Shown in pieces: positions 17,847 through 26,114 of a stretch of DNA of 56,076 nucleotides. The stretch is taken from the NCBI GenBank assembly GCA_028278425.1, contig JANQEJ010000096.1:1-56076 (forward strand). Reading direction: 5' to 3'. Each line of letters opens with the position of its first letter. Position 1 is the first letter of the stretch. A program made the translations under genes and the position numbers. The stretch is from Planctomycetota bacterium (GTDB lineage Bacteria; Planctomycetota; UBA1135; GCA-002686595). A model generated the notes under the pieces. The model did not search any database, was not told the origin of the DNA, and worked only from the letters and a program-made list of their open reading frames with translations.

Positions 17847-19337
17847 CACACGCCGCTCGACCAGGTCATAGCGAGCGCCGGCTTCCAGCGCGGTGAAGTC
17901 CTCGCCGCCGCGGGTCGGCCGCTCGCGGTCGTAGAAGAAGACGCGCCCCACGCCGCGCACCTCCCCCACCGTGCCGTGGACGTGGAGCTCGGTCGCCTCG
18001 TCCACGCCGATGCCGAGGAGCTGGGGGAACGCGTTCTTCAGCGCGGTCATATCGCGGTGGCGCCCGCGCTTCGTGAAGTGCTGATCGATCGCGACGCCGG
18101 TGAGGAAGCCGAGGCCGCGCTCGTAGCCCTCGGCGATGATGTTCCCGTTGCCGAGGGGATCGCCGCGGGCGAGGTAGCTCGCCTGGATCGACGCGCCGGC
18201 GGACGAGCCGCCGATGACGCCGCCGCGCTCGAGCACGGCGTGCATCAGCTCGTGCGCCGCCGTGTTCGCGTAGGAGTCGACGAAGTTCCACTGCCGGCCG
18301 CCGCCGAACCAGATGCCGCGCGCCTCCCGCAGCGGGCCGAGGATGGACGGGTCCGCGTCGGACCGGCGGCGGTCCTTCGTGTGGATCCACGTGACGTTCC
18401 GCGCACCGGCCTCGCGCAGGCGGCCGACGGTGCCGGGCTCCTTCTCGATCACCTCGCGCGACGAGCACGGGATGAACACGAGCGGCGCGTCCGGGCCGCC
18501 GGCGAGCTCGATGAACCGGGAGAGCGTGTCGGGCAGCTCGCCGCCGCCCACGATCAGGAGGTGTCCGTTGGGCACGCGCGGCGCGGGCGGCGCGTCGGCG
18601 GGAAACGCCGTCCCGGCCCGGGCCACCGCGGCGCGCGACAGGGCGATCAGGTCCGCCACCTGCCGGCCGCGCATCGACACGATGCGCGGTCCGCGCGCCG
18701 CGTTCGTCGCGGACGCCGCCAGGTGCGCGCGCGCGTCGCCGCGGCCGACGGCGAAGACGCTCCGCCCGCGGAGAACGAGCGCCGTGTCGCGGGCCACCTC
18801 GAGGTGCACGAGCTCCGGCTCGTCCCCGACGCGCGACGGGTCCCCCACCGTGCAGCCCGGCAGGAGCGCGAGCCCGCCCGCGCCGAGCGTCGCGGCGGCG
18901 TCACCGTCCGCGCCGAGCGCTCCGCCGCGCAGATGCACCTCGAGGAGCGCGTGGCGGATGCCGGCGAAGACCTCGGCGTGCCGCGCCGCGCGCCCGCCGG
19001 CCAGCCAGACCGCGTCGGCGCCGGCCAGAGCCGCGGCCAGGTCACCGCTCCGCGCCTCGCCCGGCGTGCGCGCGACGACGAGACGCGGAACCGCGAAACC
19101 GGCCTCCTCCCAGGGGGGAAGCTCGACGGGTCCCTCGACGGACAGCACGACGAGCTTCGCGCCGCTCCCGCCGGCGAGCTGGAGCAGCCAGTCGCGCGCC
19201 TCGCCGGGCAGCTCGCCCGCCCCACCGATCACGAAGCCGCCCGCGAGCTTCCCCAGCGGCTCCGGCGCGTCGGCGTCGTACTGCGCGCCCGCCGCCGAGG
19301 CGAGCGCGGCGAGCGCGAAGGCCGCGGCGCGCGTCAC
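17841..19337 (-). CDS. exported tandem cyanophycinase-like (peptidase S51) protein
   Basis: A 498-aa protein with a signal peptide (about 1-18). It carries two S51-type halves. The first (about 30-235) opens LAGGFVIGGAGELPG and the second (about 255-498) opens NGHLLIVGGGELPD. Only the second keeps the nucleophile elbow GGSSAGAS (S379); in the first the aligned stretch reads LGADGDAAAT with Gly at the serine position, so it is probably structural. S51 enzymes release dipeptides from cyanophycin or cleave after Asp; the substrate here is unknown. The GTG start overlaps the stop of the molybdopterin oxidoreductase gene by 4 nt. It is the last gene of a seven-gene operon. Confidence 0.8.
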   Translation of the reverse strand: MTRAAAFALAALASAAGAQYDADAPEPLGKLAGGFVIGGAGELPGEARDWLLQLAGGSGAKLVVLSVEGPVELPPWEEAGFAVPRLVVARTPGEARSGDLAAALAGADAVWLAGGRAARHAEVFAGIRHALLEVHLRGGALGADGDAAATLGAGGLALLPGCTVGDPSRVGDEPELVHLEVARDTALVLRGRSVFAVGRGDARAHLAASATNAARGPRIVSMRGRQVADLIALSRAAVARAGTAFPADAPPAPRVPNGHLLIVGGGELPDTLSRFIELAGGPDAPLVFIPCSSREVIEKEPGTVGRLREAGARNVTWIHTKDRRRSDADPSILGPLREARGIWFGGGRQWNFVDSYANTAAHELMHAVLERGGVIGGSSAGASIQASYLARGDPLGNGNIIAEGYERGLGFLTGVAIDQHFTKRGRHRDMTALKNAFPQLLGIGVDEATELHVHGTVGEVRGVGRVFFYDRERPTRGGEDFTALEAGARYDLVERRVL

Positions 19338-20494
19338 GTCGCGTCGACGCGCACCGTGCGCGCGTAGAAGCCCGAGTCGAGCCGCCGCGTGCGGATCGCG
19401 GGGTCGTCGACCGCCAGGCGCACCGTGTAATCGCCCGTGCGCGCCGGACGCCAGGTGTGCGTCCACAGGGTCCACGTGCGGTTCGTCTCGTGCCGGTAGG
19501 ACTCGACCGGCACGAACGGCGCCCGCCGGCCGAGCTGGACCGTCAGCCGGTCGGTGAGCTCCTTGCCACCCCAGAGAATCCCGACGGCCCGGTGGACGAT
19601 CTTGCCGGCCTCGCGCCACTTCTCGACCCGCACGACCATCGCCGCGAGGTCCATCTCCGCCGGCCGGTAGTCGCGCGCCCGCCGGGGCGTGCCGCGCTGG
19701 TGCGTCCGGCGCGCGAACTCGCGCATGTGGCGCGTCGACGCGGCGTCGTCGCCGACGAGCTCGATCCCGTCGACCCACTTGATGCACGCGCAGCCGTACC
19801 AACCGGGCACGACGAGGCGCACCGGGAAGCCGTGGTCCTTCGGCAGCGGCTCGCCGTTCATCCCGGTCGCGAGAAACGCGCCGGTCTCCGCGAGCTCGTC
19901 CCACGTGAAGATCCAGCTCGCGCCGTTCTGGGAGGAGCCCGGCGGCGAGCTCGAGTGCTCGTCGAAGCCGCGCACGAGCACGCGCGCCGCGTCGCCGCGC
20001 ATCGGCACGCCGGTGAGCAGCTCGCCGAGCGGCACGCCGGACCACTCCGCCGCGCTGATCAAGCCGAAGGCGCCGCCGTTGCCAGAGCACTCGAGCAGGT
20101 GGACGCCCAGCGGCCGCGCGCGGCGCTCGAGGTCGTCGAGCGCGAACTCCGCACCCCCGTCGACCCGTCCGGTGATCGGCACGCGCCAGGGACGTCTCGG
20201 GTCGATCCGATCGGGATAGCGGGTGCGCACGTAGAAGCGCTCGTTCGAGACGACGAGCGCGTCCTCGGTCAGCGTGCGCAGGTCGAGACGCCGCCGTCCT
20301 TCGTGGCCGCGCCCGTACGTCCGCTCCATCCGATCGCGCTCGCCCACGAAGGCGAGGTTGCCGAGGAACGTCGCGTCCGCGCCCAACGGGCGAACCGCGA
20401 GCGCCGCCAGCGTGGAGCGCCCCGCGCACGCGAACGCCACCGACGCCCCACCGGCGAGCGCGCCGGCGAGAAAGCCGCGGCGCGTGGCGGTCAC
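19334..20494 (-). CDS. Tat-exported molybdopterin-dependent oxidoreductase, sulfite-oxidase family
   Basis: A 386-aa protein. The N-terminus ATRRGFLAGALAGGASVAFA is a twin-arginine signal, fitting a folded cofactor-bearing enzyme. The sulfite-oxidase/YedY-type fold is indicated by VHLLECSGNGG, whose Cys136 is the expected Mo ligand, and by RLVVPGWYGCACIKWVDGIEL and a C-terminal dimerisation-like domain (WRPARTGDYTVRLAVDD). The substrate is not predictable; related enzymes oxidise sulfite or reduce oxidised methionine. The GTG at 20494 overlaps the stop of the selenoprotein gene upstream by 4 nt, so both are coupled redox genes, and its own stop overlaps the next start. Confidence 0.87.
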   Translation of the reverse strand: MTATRRGFLAGALAGGASVAFACAGRSTLAALAVRPLGADATFLGNLAFVGERDRMERTYGRGHEGRRRLDLRTLTEDALVVSNERFYVRTRYPDRIDPRRPWRVPITGRVDGGAEFALDDLERRARPLGVHLLECSGNGGAFGLISAAEWSGVPLGELLTGVPMRGDAARVLVRGFDEHSSSPPGSSQNGASWIFTWDELAETGAFLATGMNGEPLPKDHGFPVRLVVPGWYGCACIKWVDGIELVGDDAASTRHMREFARRTHQRGTPRRARDYRPAEMDLAAMVVRVEKWREAGKIVHRAVGILWGGKELTDRLTVQLGRRAPFVPVESYRHETNRTWTLWTHTWRPARTGDYTVRLAVDDPAIRTRRLDSGFYARTVRVDAT

Positions 20495-21450
20495 CGGGAG
20501 CCGGCCTCCGCCGCCTTGCCGGCCGCGCGCTCGAGCTTCTCGACCTCGCCGAGCACGATCCTCCAGGACGGGCGCGCGTGGATGATCATCGGGAAGATCT
20601 CGCGCACGACGCCCTCCTTGTCGATCAGGTACGCGGTCGTCCGGTCGTAGGCCGCGGTCTCCCTTCGCTGAAGATCGGCCACCACGGGGAAGCGCAGGCT
20701 CTCGAAGCGCGCCGGCATCTTGGCGAAGTCCTGGAGCGAGCGATCTTCCTGGGACAGGGCGACGACCATCGTGTCGAGCCTCTCGAACTCGTCCTGGAGC
20801 TCCTGCAGCTCTCCGAGCTGCTGCGCGCAAAACGGTCACCAGTGCGCGCGGTAGGTCGTGACGATCACGTTCTTCTTGCCCAGGTGCTCCGCCAGGTCGA
20901 GCTTCGTCCCGTCGGCGAGCGGAAGCGTGAACGGCGCGGCCTTGTCACCGATCTGGAGCAGCGCCTCGTCCGTTCCCCAGGAGGAGGTCGTGGACGCGAC
21001 CTCGACCGCGTCGGCGAGCCCTTTCACCGGCAGCTCGAACCGCCGCCGGAGGAAGTAGGCGTCCTCCTCGTTCTCCGCGCTGACGTAGGCGATCACGCTG
21101 AAGGCGATTCGTTCGTCCGCCGCGGGCGCGGCGACGAGCTCGAAGGGAATCGCCGTCTCCTCGTCCGCGAGCAGCCGCTCGTACGGCTCCTGGAGGAACT
21201 CGTTGCGCGCCAGGTCGCGGTAGGTCTCGACGTATCGACCCGTGAGCTTGACCGACGGCGGCACGTCGATCTGGAGGAACGGCGCCGGCGCGCCGGCCTT
21301 GGACGCGGTCACCGCTTCCGGGAACGCGACGGTGAGGAGGAACTCGTACTCCTCGCCGACCGCGAGCTCGTCGGCGTCGACGAAGGCGGAGATCTCGACG
21401 GGCGGACGATCGTCGAGCAGGGGGGAGAGAATCAACGCGGTCAGAAGCAT
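20491..21450 (-). CDS. selenocysteine-containing peroxiredoxin-like protein (UGA read as Sec)
   Basis: A 319-aa protein if the in-frame TGA at 20836-20838 is read as selenocysteine (residue 205). Residues 1-15 are a short signal-like segment. About 20-155 form a beta-rich N-terminal domain, perhaps DsbD-N-like but unassigned. About 165-319 are an AhpC/TSA thioredoxin fold: IGDKAAPFTLPLADG, then VIVTTYRAHW-U-PFCAQQLGELQ, then MVVALSQED and FPVVADLQRRETAAYDRTTAYLIDKEGVVRE. Homologues have HWCPFC here, so Sec replaces the first Cys of the CxxC. The frame stays open for 114 codons after the TGA and ends exactly where the next gene starts (GTGA). A 7-bp hairpin follows at SECIS distance. The alternative is a nonsense mutation. 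Confidence 0.85.
20805..20838 (-). promoter_or_regulatory. putative bacterial SECIS element (with UGA codon)
   Basis: Downstream of the in-frame UGA (20836-20838), the mRNA can form a perfect 7-bp stem, GCAGCUC (20821-20815) and GAGCUGC (20811-20805), closing a GGA loop. The loop starts 21 nt after the UGA and opens with G. This matches the described bacterial SECIS rules: a short stem, an apical loop with G among its first two bases, and a loop about 16-37 nt from the UGA. SelB binding is inferred. Confidence 0.72.
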
Positions 21451-21459
21451 GGTCGCATC

Positions 21460-23235
21460 CTAACGCGCGGGGACGAGCTCGCCGCCCTGGGTCAGGGCCG
21501 CCGGGTGCAGAACGCTCGTATGTTCCGCGTCACGGAACCCCACTTGCGCCAACTGTGCCGGCGTCAATGCCCGGGCGCCGCGGCCGAACCCGACCCGGGT
21601 CTTCCCCTCGATCCAGCCCACGATCACGAGCTTGCCGTCGCTCCAGTCCGCCGCTCGGGAGTCCGCGAAGCGAAGATCCGCGCCCTCTTCCAGCACGACC
21701 ACGACGTCGCCCAGCACGCTGAGCGGACCCAGCCGTTCCGCGTGCGCGCCGAGCTCGAGCACGGCCGCCCGTGCGTTGACGCGCGCGCCGTCCGCGACCT
21801 GGTGCGACGCTCCCCAGCGAAGGATCGCGGTCTCCTCCCCGCCCCCGAGGACGAGCTCGGCGCCGATGGCCAGCACGCCCTCCGGTTTCTCCAGGGCGAG
21901 CGTTCCACCGCGAAGCTCGAACCGGCCGCTCAGCAGGTTCGGGTCCCGGCCGGCGATCGCCGCGACGCCCCCGTTCCAGGTGACGTCCCCGACGCCCCAC
22001 AGGCGGCCCTCGAGCCGCGGCACGGCTCCGCTCGCCTCGACGCGCAGGAGGCCGCCGCGCCGCACCAGGAGCTCTCCGCCGAGTCGCGCGAAGCCGCCGA
22101 GCTCCAAACGCGCTCGCCCCTCCACCACGAAGGGCTCGGTGAGCTCCACGCCCGCGGCGACGTGGACGACGGCGCCGCGGCGCAGGGTGGTGGGTGTCGC
22201 GCTGCCCAGGGCTCCGTCGTGCGCGACGATCAGGCGCCCGCTCTCGACGATGACGGGGCCGCTGAAGCGGCGGCGGCTGTCGGCGGCGAGCTCGACGCCA
22301 CCCTCCGAGAGGCCGGCGATCCTCAGCGTGGCGCCGCCCTCGAGAGCACCGGTCACGCGCAGCCGTCGCGCCGGGTCGCCGCGGTCGTTGTGGTTGACGA
22401 AGCAGGCGTCGCGCGCGAGGCTCGGCGGTTCCTCGACGACGAGCGGACCCGTCGCGCCGCGCTCGAAGGTGACGCTCGTCGGGTCCCCGCGCCGCTGCGC
22501 GAAGAGCCAGGGCAGCACGCCGCCGGCGCCGTAGGCCGCGGTCCAGGCGTCGTGGCCGACGCCCGCGAGCTCCGCCAGGCGCGGCTTGCCGCCGGCGGCG
22601 CGGATGGCGGCGATCATCGCGCGCGACCGGACGGGCGGCACCGTGTCGTCCGCGGCTCCGTGCCACGCCCAGACCGGCACGCCCGCGAGGCGGTGCGCCC
22701 AGCGCTCGTCGCCGCCGCCGCAGATCGGAACGACCGCGGCGAAGCGCTCGGGGTCGCGGCAGCCGAGCTCCCAGGCGCCGAAGCCTCCCATCGAGAGGCC
22801 GGTGAGATACACCCGGTCGCGGTCGACCGGCTGCGTCGCGAGCACGTCGTCGAGAGCGGCGACGGCCTGGCGGAGCATCGCCGTCGGCTCGAGCGTGAGC
22901 GGCCGCGACTCGGTCTCGCTCCACGGCGCGTCGACCCAGCGCTCGTCCGCGCGGCACTGCGGCGCGACGACGAAGCACGGGTAGCGCGCGCGCATCACCG
23001 GCTCGGCCATGCGCGCGGGGAAGTGCGCGAGCTGCGCCTCGTTGTCGTCGCCGCGCTCGCTGGCGCCGTGGAGGAAGAGCACGACGGGATAGAGCCTGTC
23101 CGGCTCGACGCGCTCGGGCGACAGTAGGCGATACGCGTAGGTCTCCCCCGCGACGGTAACGCTTCCGGTCGCGAAGGCGTCGCTCGCGTGAGGCGCGAGC
23201 AACGCCAGGACCGCCGTCAGACCCGCAGGAACCAT
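21460..23235 (-). CDS. exported alpha/beta-hydrolase esterase with beta-helix-like C-terminal region
   Basis: A 591-aa protein with a signal peptide (MVPAGLTAVLALLAPHASDA). Residues about 25-270 form an alpha/beta hydrolase of the LpqC/feruloyl- or PHB-depolymerase-like type: LYPVVLFLHGASERGDDNEAQL, nucleophile elbow GLSMGG (S148), acid in GAADDTVPP, and His in GVGHDAW. Residues about 270-590 are repetitive, Gly/Val/Leu-rich short strands (e.g. RLEVEGRLWGVGDVTWNGG-like units) that look like a right-handed beta-helix or autotransporter passenger. The substrate is probably an ester or polysaccharide outside the cell. The ATG lies 19 nt inside the preceding acyltransferase gene, and the selenoprotein gene starts 9 nt after the stop. 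Confidence 0.8.
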   Translation of the reverse strand: MVPAGLTAVLALLAPHASDAFATGSVTVAGETYAYRLLSPERVEPDRLYPVVLFLHGASERGDDNEAQLAHFPARMAEPVMRARYPCFVVAPQCRADERWVDAPWSETESRPLTLEPTAMLRQAVAALDDVLATQPVDRDRVYLTGLSMGGFGAWELGCRDPERFAAVVPICGGGDERWAHRLAGVPVWAWHGAADDTVPPVRSRAMIAAIRAAGGKPRLAELAGVGHDAWTAAYGAGGVLPWLFAQRRGDPTSVTFERGATGPLVVEEPPSLARDACFVNHNDRGDPARRLRVTGALEGGATLRIAGLSEGGVELAADSRRRFSGPVIVESGRLIVAHDGALGSATPTTLRRGAVVHVAAGVELTEPFVVEGRARLELGGFARLGGELLVRRGGLLRVEASGAVPRLEGRLWGVGDVTWNGGVAAIAGRDPNLLSGRFELRGGTLALEKPEGVLAIGAELVLGGGEETAILRWGASHQVADGARVNARAAVLELGAHAERLGPLSVLGDVVVVLEEGADLRFADSRAADWSDGKLVIVGWIEGKTRVGFGRGARALTPAQLAQVGFRDAEHTSVLHPAALTQGGELVPAR

Positions 23236-24311
23236 CGCTTGCGGTACATCCCGAAGAGGACGATCCACCGGAGCAGGATCGCGACGGCGGGGAAGAGCGC
23301 CGGATGGATCCGGCGCTCGGCGCTCGCGAACACGGCGCGCGCGACGCCGTCGAAGTCGACGAAGGCCTGGAGCATGTAGATCGTGATCGCGTTCATGCCG
23401 ATCACCGCGAAGAAGAACGACCAGCGCGCGATCCCCCACACGTCGATCACGAGGTAGAAGCCCGCGAGCGCGAGGAAGCTCAGGCCCCCCGCCCACATCA
23501 CGAACGAGCTCGACCAGAGGTTCTTGTTGATCGGGAAGACCTGATGCCAGAGGCCGCCGACCGCGAGGCACGCGATGCCGGCCAGCGCGAGCCCGCCCGC
23601 CTTCGCGTGGCCGCCGCGGCCGGTGGTCCGCAGCCAGCTCCCCGCGAGGACGCCCAGGAGCGCCGTCGCGACCGCCGGGAGCGTGGAGAGGATCCCCTCG
23701 GGATCGCGCACGCGGCGGTGGAGCCGCCCGGGGAGGAGCTCGCGGTCGATCCAGTCCGTCAGGGTCGCGCCCGGCGACAGGTCGCCCGCGCCGAACACCG
23801 GCACCGGGATCCACGACAGCGCCGCCCAGTAGCCGAGGAGCAGCGCGGCGATCGCGACGAGCCACCCGCGCGGTCCGGTGTGCAGCACGAGGAGCGCGGC
23901 GAGCATCCAGGCGAGCCCGATCCGGCCGAGCACGCTCGCGTAGCGGAGGTTCTCGAAGTCGAAGCGGAAGAGCCCGTTGTAGATCACGCCGAGAAGGACG
24001 AGCGCGAGCCCGCGCCGCAGCGCGTGCGCGTGCAGCTCCGCCGTGGAGTCGCCGCGCGCGCGCCGCGCGGCGAGCGAGAACGGCATCGACACGCCGGCGA
24101 GGAACAGGAAGAGCGGGAAGATCAGGTCCCACATCCGGAAGCCGTGCCACTCGACGTGCTCGCACTGGTCCGCGATCCACCGCAGGACCGTCCAGTCCGT
24201 GGCCTCCGCGAGCGCCGCGGCGAGTCCGGCTCCGCCGGCGATCCAGAACATGTCGAAGCCGCGCAGCGCGTCGAGCGAGCGCAGCCGCGGGGCGCTCGCG
24301 TCAGCGCGCAT
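23217..24311 (-). CDS. integral-membrane acyltransferase, NagX/DUF5009-type
   Basis: A 364-aa multispanning membrane protein (about ten hydrophobic segments) opening with RLRSLDALRGFDMFWI, the hallmark of DUF5009/YeiB and heparan-alpha-glucosaminide N-acetyltransferase-like proteins. Further family blocks are WDLIFPLFLFLAGVSMPFS, with the loop HALRRGLALVLLGVIYNG. Relatives transfer acetyl groups across the membrane to amino sugars. The adjacent PIG-L deacetylase gene, whose end overlaps this start by 11 nt, makes a role in amino-sugar modification plausible but unproven. It overlaps the esterase gene downstream by 19 nt. Confidence 0.82.
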   Translation of the reverse strand: MRADASAPRLRSLDALRGFDMFWIAGGAGLAAALAEATDWTVLRWIADQCEHVEWHGFRMWDLIFPLFLFLAGVSMPFSLAARRARGDSTAELHAHALRRGLALVLLGVIYNGLFRFDFENLRYASVLGRIGLAWMLAALLVLHTGPRGWLVAIAALLLGYWAALSWIPVPVFGAGDLSPGATLTDWIDRELLPGRLHRRVRDPEGILSTLPAVATALLGVLAGSWLRTTGRGGHAKAGGLALAGIACLAVGGLWHQVFPINKNLWSSSFVMWAGGLSFLALAGFYLVIDVWGIARWSFFFAVIGMNAITIYMLQAFVDFDGVARAVFASAERRIHPALFPAVAILLRWIVLFGMYRKRWFLRV

Positions 24312-25254
24312 TCGTCCCGGCGCTCGCGCCGTAGTCCCTGACCGGGAACTGCTCCTCCCGCAGCGCCTCGAAGAGCGCGCGCGCCTTCGCGGCGGCGCCG
24401 GGACCGTTCAGCTCGTACAGGAAGAAGCGCTCGTACCGGCTGCCGTTGACCGCGAGCTGCATCGTGCCCTGCGACTTGTGCGCCGCGATCAGCCAGTTCA
24501 CGACGATCCGGTAGTCCAGCCGCCCGCGGTGGCCCAGCGGCTGGGTGCGGTCGAAGACGAAGACCTCGTCCGACGTCGCCGTGAGCGGATGTCCGGAGAG
24601 CGGCGGCGCCCGCGGCGCGTCGGGTTCGTCCGCGCCGCCACCCGCCAGAACCACCGGGCGTTTCCGAGCCGGGAGGCGCGCGGCCGCGCGCAGCGCGAGG
24701 ATCGTCGCCGCCTTGTGGTGGCCGTGCGTGGCCGCGCTCGGCACCAGCGTGAACACGAAGTCGTACCCGCCCCTCGCGAGAAGCCGCTCCAGGGTCCGCT
24801 CGACGAAGGCGACGTCCCAGACGTCCGCGTCGGCTCCGAGGACCTCGTCCGCGTTCTGCGTGTAGCGATGGTCGGTCTGCCCGAGGAACCACACTTCGCG
24901 CAGGCCGAGGATCCGCGCGCCTTCCAACATCTCGGCGCGCCGGATCGCCGGCAGGTGCCGGCGCCCGGTCGCCTCGTCGCTCAGCTCGAGCCCGTAGAGC
25001 GGCTCCGCCAGCGTCGAATACTTGAAGCCCCCCTCGCCGTTGGTGACGACCACCGCGTCGCACGCGCCGCCGAGGTGCGTCGCGATCTTGTAGAGCGTGG
25101 CGGCGAAGGCGCTCTCGTCGTCCGGATGCGCGAGCACCGCGAGCACGCGCGGCCCGTCGCCGCGAACGGCGGTGACGCGCTCCACGTCGATGCGGGAAGG
25201 CGCGGCGCACGCCGCGCACAGAAGAAGACCGAGCGCGACCGGCGCTCTTCGCAC
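24301..25254 (-). CDS. PIG-L/LmbE-family deacetylase lipoprotein
   Basis: A 317-aa protein with a lipoprotein signal peptide (LLCAACAAPS). The zinc-binding AHPDDE motif is at 42-47, with the later HGHH segment supplying the third ligand. PIG-L proteins de-N-acetylate GlcNAc-containing small molecules such as mycothiol or bacillithiol precursors, or glycans; an extracytoplasmic lipoprotein form suggests a glycan or peptide substrate outside the cytoplasm. It starts 4 nt after the CYTH gene stop and overlaps the NagX-like gene by 11 nt. A deacetylase next to a membrane acetyltransferase suggests a deacetylation/acetylation pair. Confidence 0.85.
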   Translation of the reverse strand: MRRAPVALGLLLCAACAAPSRIDVERVTAVRGDGPRVLAVLAHPDDESAFAATLYKIATHLGGACDAVVVTNGEGGFKYSTLAEPLYGLELSDEATGRRHLPAIRRAEMLEGARILGLREVWFLGQTDHRYTQNADEVLGADADVWDVAFVERTLERLLARGGYDFVFTLVPSAATHGHHKAATILALRAAARLPARKRPVVLAGGGADEPDAPRAPPLSGHPLTATSDEVFVFDRTQPLGHRGRLDYRIVVNWLIAAHKSQGTMQLAVNGSRYERFFLYELNGPGAAAKARALFEALREEQFPVRDYGASAGTNAR

Positions 25255-25258
25255 GACC

Positions 25259-25918
25259 TCAGGCGCCCTCCGCGGCGAGCGCCTCGAAGAAGCGCTGCGC
25301 CTTCCCGACGACGGGGAACCCTTCGGTGCTCGCCGCGGCGAAGAGCTCGTCGAGCAGGCGGCGGCCCTCGTCCTCCAGTCCCGCGGGCAGCTCGAGCTCG
25401 ACCTCGCAGTCGACCCGGTCGCCCGGCAGCTCCGTCCGGTCGAGCTCGAGCTCGACCTCCGCGCCCGCGAGCACGAGCGGGCCGACGCGCGCGCGCTCGT
25501 TCGCGAAGCTGCCGGTGTGCGCGAGCTCCCGGCCGCCGAGCTCCGCCCGCAGCGCGGCGATCACCGGCAAGCCGGAATCGAAGAGGGAGAGCGGCGAGAG
25601 CTCGCCGTCGAGCAGCCGCCGCGCCTCGGCGGCGCCGATCTCGAGCTCCTCCTCCGCCCGCGCGTGGAGCCGCGCGTCCGCCCCCTCCTCCTTCGCGCCC
25701 TTGTAGGTGACCAGGAAGCGCCCCGCCTCCTCCCGCAGCCGCAGGGTCCGGTCGCCGCGCCGCAGCGCGCCGTCCGGCGTGTCGAAGAAGTGGTTCACCT
25801 GGCGGACCGCGGGGCGCGCGCGCGCGCCCCGCGCCTCCGCGGCCGCCGCGACGCGCCGCAGCGCGTCCGCGTCCGCGACGCCCAGCTTGAACTCGATCTC
25901 CTTCCCGTCGCCCGACAC
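25259..25918 (-). CDS. CYTH-domain (triphosphate tunnel) protein
   Basis: A 219-aa cytoplasmic protein whose N-terminus carries the ExExK signature as EIEFK (E7, E9, K11). The following alternating charged strands are typical of CYTH/triphosphate tunnel enzymes: VRQVNHFFDTPDG, TLRLREEAGRFLVTYKG, VEVELELDRTELPG, VDCEVELEL. Such enzymes hydrolyse inorganic triphosphate, ThTP or related substrates, or rarely act as class IV adenylate cyclase. The GTG start directly precedes the signature. As first gene of the minus-strand operon, its promoter should lie in the 196-nt divergent gap 25919-26114. Confidence 0.85.
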   Translation of the reverse strand: MSGDGKEIEFKLGVADADALRRVAAAAEARGARARPAVRQVNHFFDTPDGALRRGDRTLRLREEAGRFLVTYKGAKEEGADARLHARAEEELEIGAAEARRLLDGELSPLSLFDSGLPVIAALRAELGGRELAHTGSFANERARVGPLVLAGAEVELELDRTELPGDRVDCEVELELPAGLEDEGRRLLDELFAAASTEGFPVVGKAQRFFEALAAEGA

Positions 25919-26114
25919 CGCGGACGAGGATCGCCGTTTCCCGGGCGAGCGGCAAGGGCGGACGCCGTCCCTTTCCTCGCCCGAAAGGCGCGGCGCGGTT
26001 CCGCGACATTTCCGCGCGAGACCACGACATCCCTCCCAGCGGCGGGCAGCGCGCCTCCGGCCGCGGGAAACCGCTCATCCCGCGGTCGCTCCGGGAACGA
26101 CAGCAGTCCCCGAC

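Noticed and set aside
20836..20838. In-frame TGA in the peroxiredoxin gene as a nonsense mutation or sequencing error
   Set aside because: The stop falls precisely at the active-site Cys, a SECIS-like hairpin follows, the downstream frame is intact, and the next gene is coupled to the full-length end. Recoding explains more than a random stop, although genome-level sel genes are needed for proof.
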